DNA of 38,322 bases from Chitinophagaceae bacterium. Its GTDB lineage: Bacteria; Bacteroidota; Bacteroidia; Chitinophagales; Chitinophagaceae. A program made the position numbers and the translations under genes. Shown in pieces: positions 34,187 through 38,322 of the stretch. The stretch covers positions 1-38,322 of the forward strand of contig JAIEQM010000144.1 in assembly GCA_019747705.1 (NCBI GenBank), in the 5' to 3' direction. Positions within the stretch are counted from its first letter, which is position 1, and each line of letters begins with the position of its first letter. Under the pieces are notes generated by a model. It made no database searches. It was not told the DNA's origin and saw only the letters and a list, made by a program, of their open reading frames with translations.

Positions 34187-37100
34187 GTTGTTAAAGAACT
34201 AAGCTACTTAATAATTTGAAAGCAAATCACAACCAGCAGCAACACTTACGGCAGGCCGAAATTGTTGTTAAAGAACTAAGCTACTTAATAATTTGAAAGC
34301 AAATCACAACACTAAAGACGGCACAAGAACAAAACAGTATGTTGTTAAAGAACTAAGCTACTTAATAATTTGAAAGCAAATCACAACAACCCAGTAACCT
34401 TTTCAAACTCTCTTTTGTTGTTAAAGAACTAAGCTACTTAATAATTTGAAAGCAAATCACAACAAAATGGAGTTAATGACTGGAATAGTAATGTTGTTAA
34501 AGAACTAAGCTACTTAATAATTTGAAAGCAAATCACAACAGAATATTTTGAAAGTATTATATTTGTTGAGTTGTTAAAGAACTAAGCTACTTAATAATTT
34601 GAAAGCAAATCACAACCGCTTGTTTCTGGCTCAGATAGAATTTTTGTTGTTAAAGAACTAAGCTACTTAATAATTTGAAAGCAAATCACAACATAAAGCG
34701 CCAGAAGTAATAATCTTTATTGGTTGTTAAAGAACTAAGCTACTTAATAATTTGAAAGCAAATCACAACGTGGATGGGTAAACTATTTGTTTTCTTCAGT
34801 TGTTAAAGAACTAAGCTACTTAATAATTTGAAAGCAAATCACAACCAGCGTTTTTGAATGCCACGACTGGTTACCGTTGTTAAAGAACTAAGCTACTTAA
34901 TAATTTGAAAGCAAATCACAACTTTAACAAGCGGCTATCAAATACCTACTGCGTTGTTAAAGAACTAAGCTACTTAATAATTTGAAAGCAAATCACAACC
35001 CATCTTCATTAAAACTAAACTGGCAAAAAGTTGTTAAAGAACTAAGCTACTTAATAATTTGAAAGCAAATCACAACAATTTGCAGGAATGAATATTGCTG
35101 CAACTGTTGTTAAAGAACTAAGCTACTTAATAATTTGAAAGCAAATCACAACATACACCCTGTATGGCATCTCTTAAAAATTGTTGTTAAAGAACTAAGC
35201 TACTTAATAATTTGAAAGCAAATCACAACTGCATTTGCTATTGCTCAAACGCCTCAGCAGTTGTTAAAGAACTAAGCTACTTAATAATTTGAAAGCAAAT
35301 CACAACTGCGGTATTTGGCGGGTTTGAAGCATCCAGGTTGTTAAAGAACTAAGCTACTTAATAATTTGAAAGCAAATCACAACTATGCCCGCCCTGCGCC
35401 TTACATGGGGGTTGTTAAAGAACTAAGCTACTTAATAATTTGAAAGCAAATCACAACAACAACTAAAAGAACTCCCTGATAACACATGTTGTTAAAGAAC
35501 TAAGCTACTTAATAATTTGAAAGCAAATCACAACTTTTAAAAAGTTTAGGAAATTTTCTTTGTAGTTGTTAAAGAACTAAGCTACTTAATAATTTGAAAG
35601 CAAATCACAACTCGCAATCTGTAGTCAGATTGGAAAAGACGTTGTTAAAGAACTAAGCTACTTAATAATTTGAAAGCAAATCACAACTGCTATGATGTTC
35701 ACGGCTGCAACAGGTTCGTTGTTAAAGAACTAAGCTACTTAATAATTTGAAAGCAAATCACAACGCTCATTGCTTACTAAACTTGCAGATTGTAGTTGTT
35801 AAAGAACTAAGCTACTTAATAATTTGAAAGCAAATCACAACCGTTTGCATTTTGGGGAATTTTAATTTACGTTGTTAAAGAACTAAGCTACTTAATAATT
35901 TGAAAGCAAATCACAACGGTGTCGATACCTGCGCCTTTATCAAAATGTTGTTAAAGAACTAAGCTACTTAATAATTTGAAAGCAAATCACAACCTAAACC
36001 AATACAGCCCGAAATTACTATGGTTGTTAAAGAACTAAGCTACTTAATAATTTGAAAGCAAATCACAACCTTTTGCCCGGTATAAAGTCAGGGGCATAAG
36101 TTGTTAAAGAACTAAGCTACTTAATAATTTGAAAGCAAATCACAACGTGTACTCTGTTTCTTCCAATACCTGCCCTGTTGTTAAAGAACTAAGCTACTTA
36201 ATAATTTGAAAGCAAATCACAACCCAGCGTTTTTGAATGCCACGACTGGTTACCGTTGTTAAAGAACTAAGCTACTTAATAATTTGAAAGCAAATCACAA
36301 CAGGCAAGAAAGAGATTGGAGAGTGTATGGGTTGTTAAAGAACTAAGCTACTTAATAATTTGAAAGCAAATCACAACCCAAATGATGGGTGTTTGTATTC
36401 TTCTCTGTTGTTAAAGAACTAAGCTACTTAATAATTTGAAAGCAAATCACAACAGTATCGATACCTGCGCCTTTATCAAAGTCGTTGTTAAAGAACTAAG
36501 CTACTTAATAATTTGAAAGCAAATCACAACAACACACAGCCCACCCTCTTTAATCTCAGGGTTGTTAAAGAACTAAGCTACTTAATAATTTGAAAGCAAA
36601 TCACAACGGAGAAGTAGAGATACCTTATACAGAAGTAGTTGTTAAAGAACTAAGCTACTTAATAATTTGAAAGCAAATCACAACAACACTTACAGATGTA
36701 ACAGAACCGCCAAGTTGTTAAAGAACTAAGCTACTTAATAATTTGAAAGCAAATCACAACAGATACGTTCTTTTGAGGCGTTTGAATTAAGTTGTTAAAG
36801 AACTAAGCTACTTAATAATTTGAAAGCAAATCACAACTACTAAGGGTAAATTGAAAACACATAAAGGGTTGTTAAAGAACTAAGCTACTTAATAATTTGA
36901 AAGCAAATCACAACCTTCAGAGCGGTGCTCTAAATTCTTTCGGGGTTGTTAAAGAACTAAGCTACTTAATAATTTGAAAGCAAATCACAACTGCTTCTGT
37001 GAAGTCAAGTTCTTTTATTGGTTGTTAAAGAACTAAGCTACTTAATAATTTGAAAGCAAATCACAACCACATCGAAGCAATAAAGCTTTCCTTTTTTGTT

Positions 37101-38322
37101 GTTAAAGAACTAAGCTACTTAATAATTTGAAAGCAAATCACAACTTTGCCGCTGTTCTAAATGGCGTAATGGAGTTGTTAAAGAACTAAGCTACTTAATA
37201 ATTTGAAAGCAAATCACAACCACCGGTGTACCCGTTAATTCAAATACAAAGTTGTTAAAGAACTAAGCTACTTAATAATTTGAAAGCAAATCACAACTCT
37301 GCAAGCCACTTCAATAAAGAGCGTTTAGTTGTTAAAGAACTAAGCTACTTAATAATTTGAAAGCAAATCACAACCAGCTCAGATTTTTTCTGGCGAAGAA
37401 AGTGGTTGTTAAAGAACTAAGCTACTTAATAATTTGAAAGCAAATCACAACCATTGAATCAGAAAACCATTCAGGCAGAATGTTGTTAAAGAACTAAGCT
37501 ACTTAATAATTTGAAAGCAAATCACAACCGCCGCATAGTTTTTTGCAATCCATCATAGGTTGTTAAAGAACTAAGCTACTTAATAATTTGAAAGCAAATC
37601 ACAACCCGGGGCTGTAACAGGGGATTATTACTGCGTTGTTAAAGAACTAAGCTACTTAATAATTTGAAAGCAAATCACAACTTGTTTTAGCGATAATAAG
37701 CGCAAGCGTGTTGTTAAAGAACTAAGCTACTTAATAATTTGAAAGCAAATCACAACACAGAAGGTATTAAGTTTTGGCTTTCTGATGTTGTTAAAGAACT
37801 AAGCTACTTAATAATTTGAAAGCAAATCACAACTATTCGGATACTGTTGCTTTCGCAAATAAAGTTGTTAAAGAACTAAGCTACTTAATAATTTGAAAGC
37901 AAATCACAACACAGCAGGAACAGAAATAAGCCATAGTAAAGTTGTTAAAGAACTAAGCTACTTAATAATTTGAAAGCAAATCACAACATTAATTGTTGAT
38001 TCACTCAAAGCTATTTCGTTGTTAAAGAACTAAGCTACTTAATAATTTGAAAGCAAATCACAACATTACCTGTTCATATAATTCTGCTCTTGGTTGTTAA
38101 AGAACTAAGCTACTTAATAATTTGAAAGCAAATCACAACAAATTCTTTGCCTTGCCCAAATGAAATGGAGTTGTTAAAGAACTAAGCTACTTAATAATTT
38201 GAAAGCAAATCACAACACACTCATTGTTGCAGTGGCATTGGCACAGTTGTTAAAGAACTAAGCTACTTAATAATTTGAAAGCAAATCACAACTGCCGCAT
38301 ATTTTTTTGCAATCCATCATAG
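34187..38322 (-). CRISPR. Type II-C CRISPR array, 54 repeats of 47 bp, continuing past the window
   Basis: On the plus strand the 47-bp repeat begins GTTGTTAAAGAACTAAG and ends AAAGCAAATCACAAC. I count 54 copies (first 34187-34233, last 38246-38292) and see no differences among them. The 53 enclosed spacers are mostly 29 or 30 bp (range 27-31), and a 54th of 30 bp ends exactly at the window edge. The tracrRNA anti-repeat pairs with the GTTGTGATTTGCTT end on the minus strand, so pre-crRNA should be read leftward, towards cas2, with leader and newest spacers to the right outside the window. Three spacer pairs repeat: 9 (34846-34875) with 27 (36224-36254), 23 (35918-35946) with 30 (36454-36483), and 44 (37529-37558) with 54 (38293-38322). 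Confidence 0.98.

Noticed and set aside
34187..38292. crRNA transcription rightward, away from cas2
   Set aside because: No sequence complementary to the GTTGTTAAAGAAC end of the repeat was seen near cas9; the only anti-repeat found pairs with the other end on the minus strand. Small-RNA data would settle it.

Overview
This window looks like chromosomal DNA of a Bacteroidota bacterium, most likely from the Chitinophagaceae or a close relative. The signs are a TonB-dependent receptor with an N-terminal carboxypeptidase-regulatory-like domain, a DUF4397-type lipoprotein, an LptD/OstA/MCE envelope set, a near absence of Shine-Dalgarno sequences, and several promoters matching the Bacteroidetes TTTG-N18..20-TAnnTTTG pattern. 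Family-level placement is inference.

Layout. Positions 1-10150 carry housekeeping and envelope genes: a lipoprotein plus TonB-dependent receptor operon on the minus strand (terminator at 74-103, promoter at 3884-3913), purC, two small membrane proteins, the decayed remnant of an NAD-dependent epimerase, a secreted lactonase-family beta-propeller, a YggS-type PLP protein, an acyl-CoA dehydrogenase and a small secreted protein. Positions 10402-12022 hold tRNA-Arg(TCT), ung and a plsC-like acyltransferase. Positions 12051-19046 form an envelope-biogenesis cluster: lptD on the minus strand, then an N-acetylmuramoyl-alanine amidase, an MlaD/MCE protein and an OstA/LptA-like protein on the plus strand. 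Positions 19047-19583 are non-coding and contain a 143-bp MITE-like element inserted, with a 9-bp target duplication, into a palindromic REP-like element. Positions 19584-27014 carry nhaA, a small outer-membrane protein, nnr, a BamA-like gene broken by one in-frame stop codon, a DUF6922 gene followed by a truncated AbiEii toxin remnant, and the K+-dependent membrane pyrophosphatase hppA.

Positions 27500-38322 are a complete type II-C CRISPR-Cas locus. A tracrRNA candidate lies on the minus strand just upstream of cas9. Then come a very large cas9 (1578 aa), hicA overlapping the cas9 stop codon by 4 bases, hicB, cas1, cas2, a 14-bp perfect stem-loop, and a CRISPR array of 54 apparently identical 47-bp repeats with 27-31-bp spacers that runs off the right end. 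The anti-repeat places tracrRNA and crRNA on the minus strand, so the array would be read towards the cas genes, with its leader outside the window.

The most unusual feature is the hicAB toxin-antitoxin module inside the cas operon, translationally coupled to cas9. It could act as an addiction device for the CRISPR locus or be controlled by it; this is inference. The array also records repeated encounters with related targets: three pairs of duplicate or near-duplicate spacers were found, and in one pair all three differences are third-codon-position C/T changes in a single open frame.
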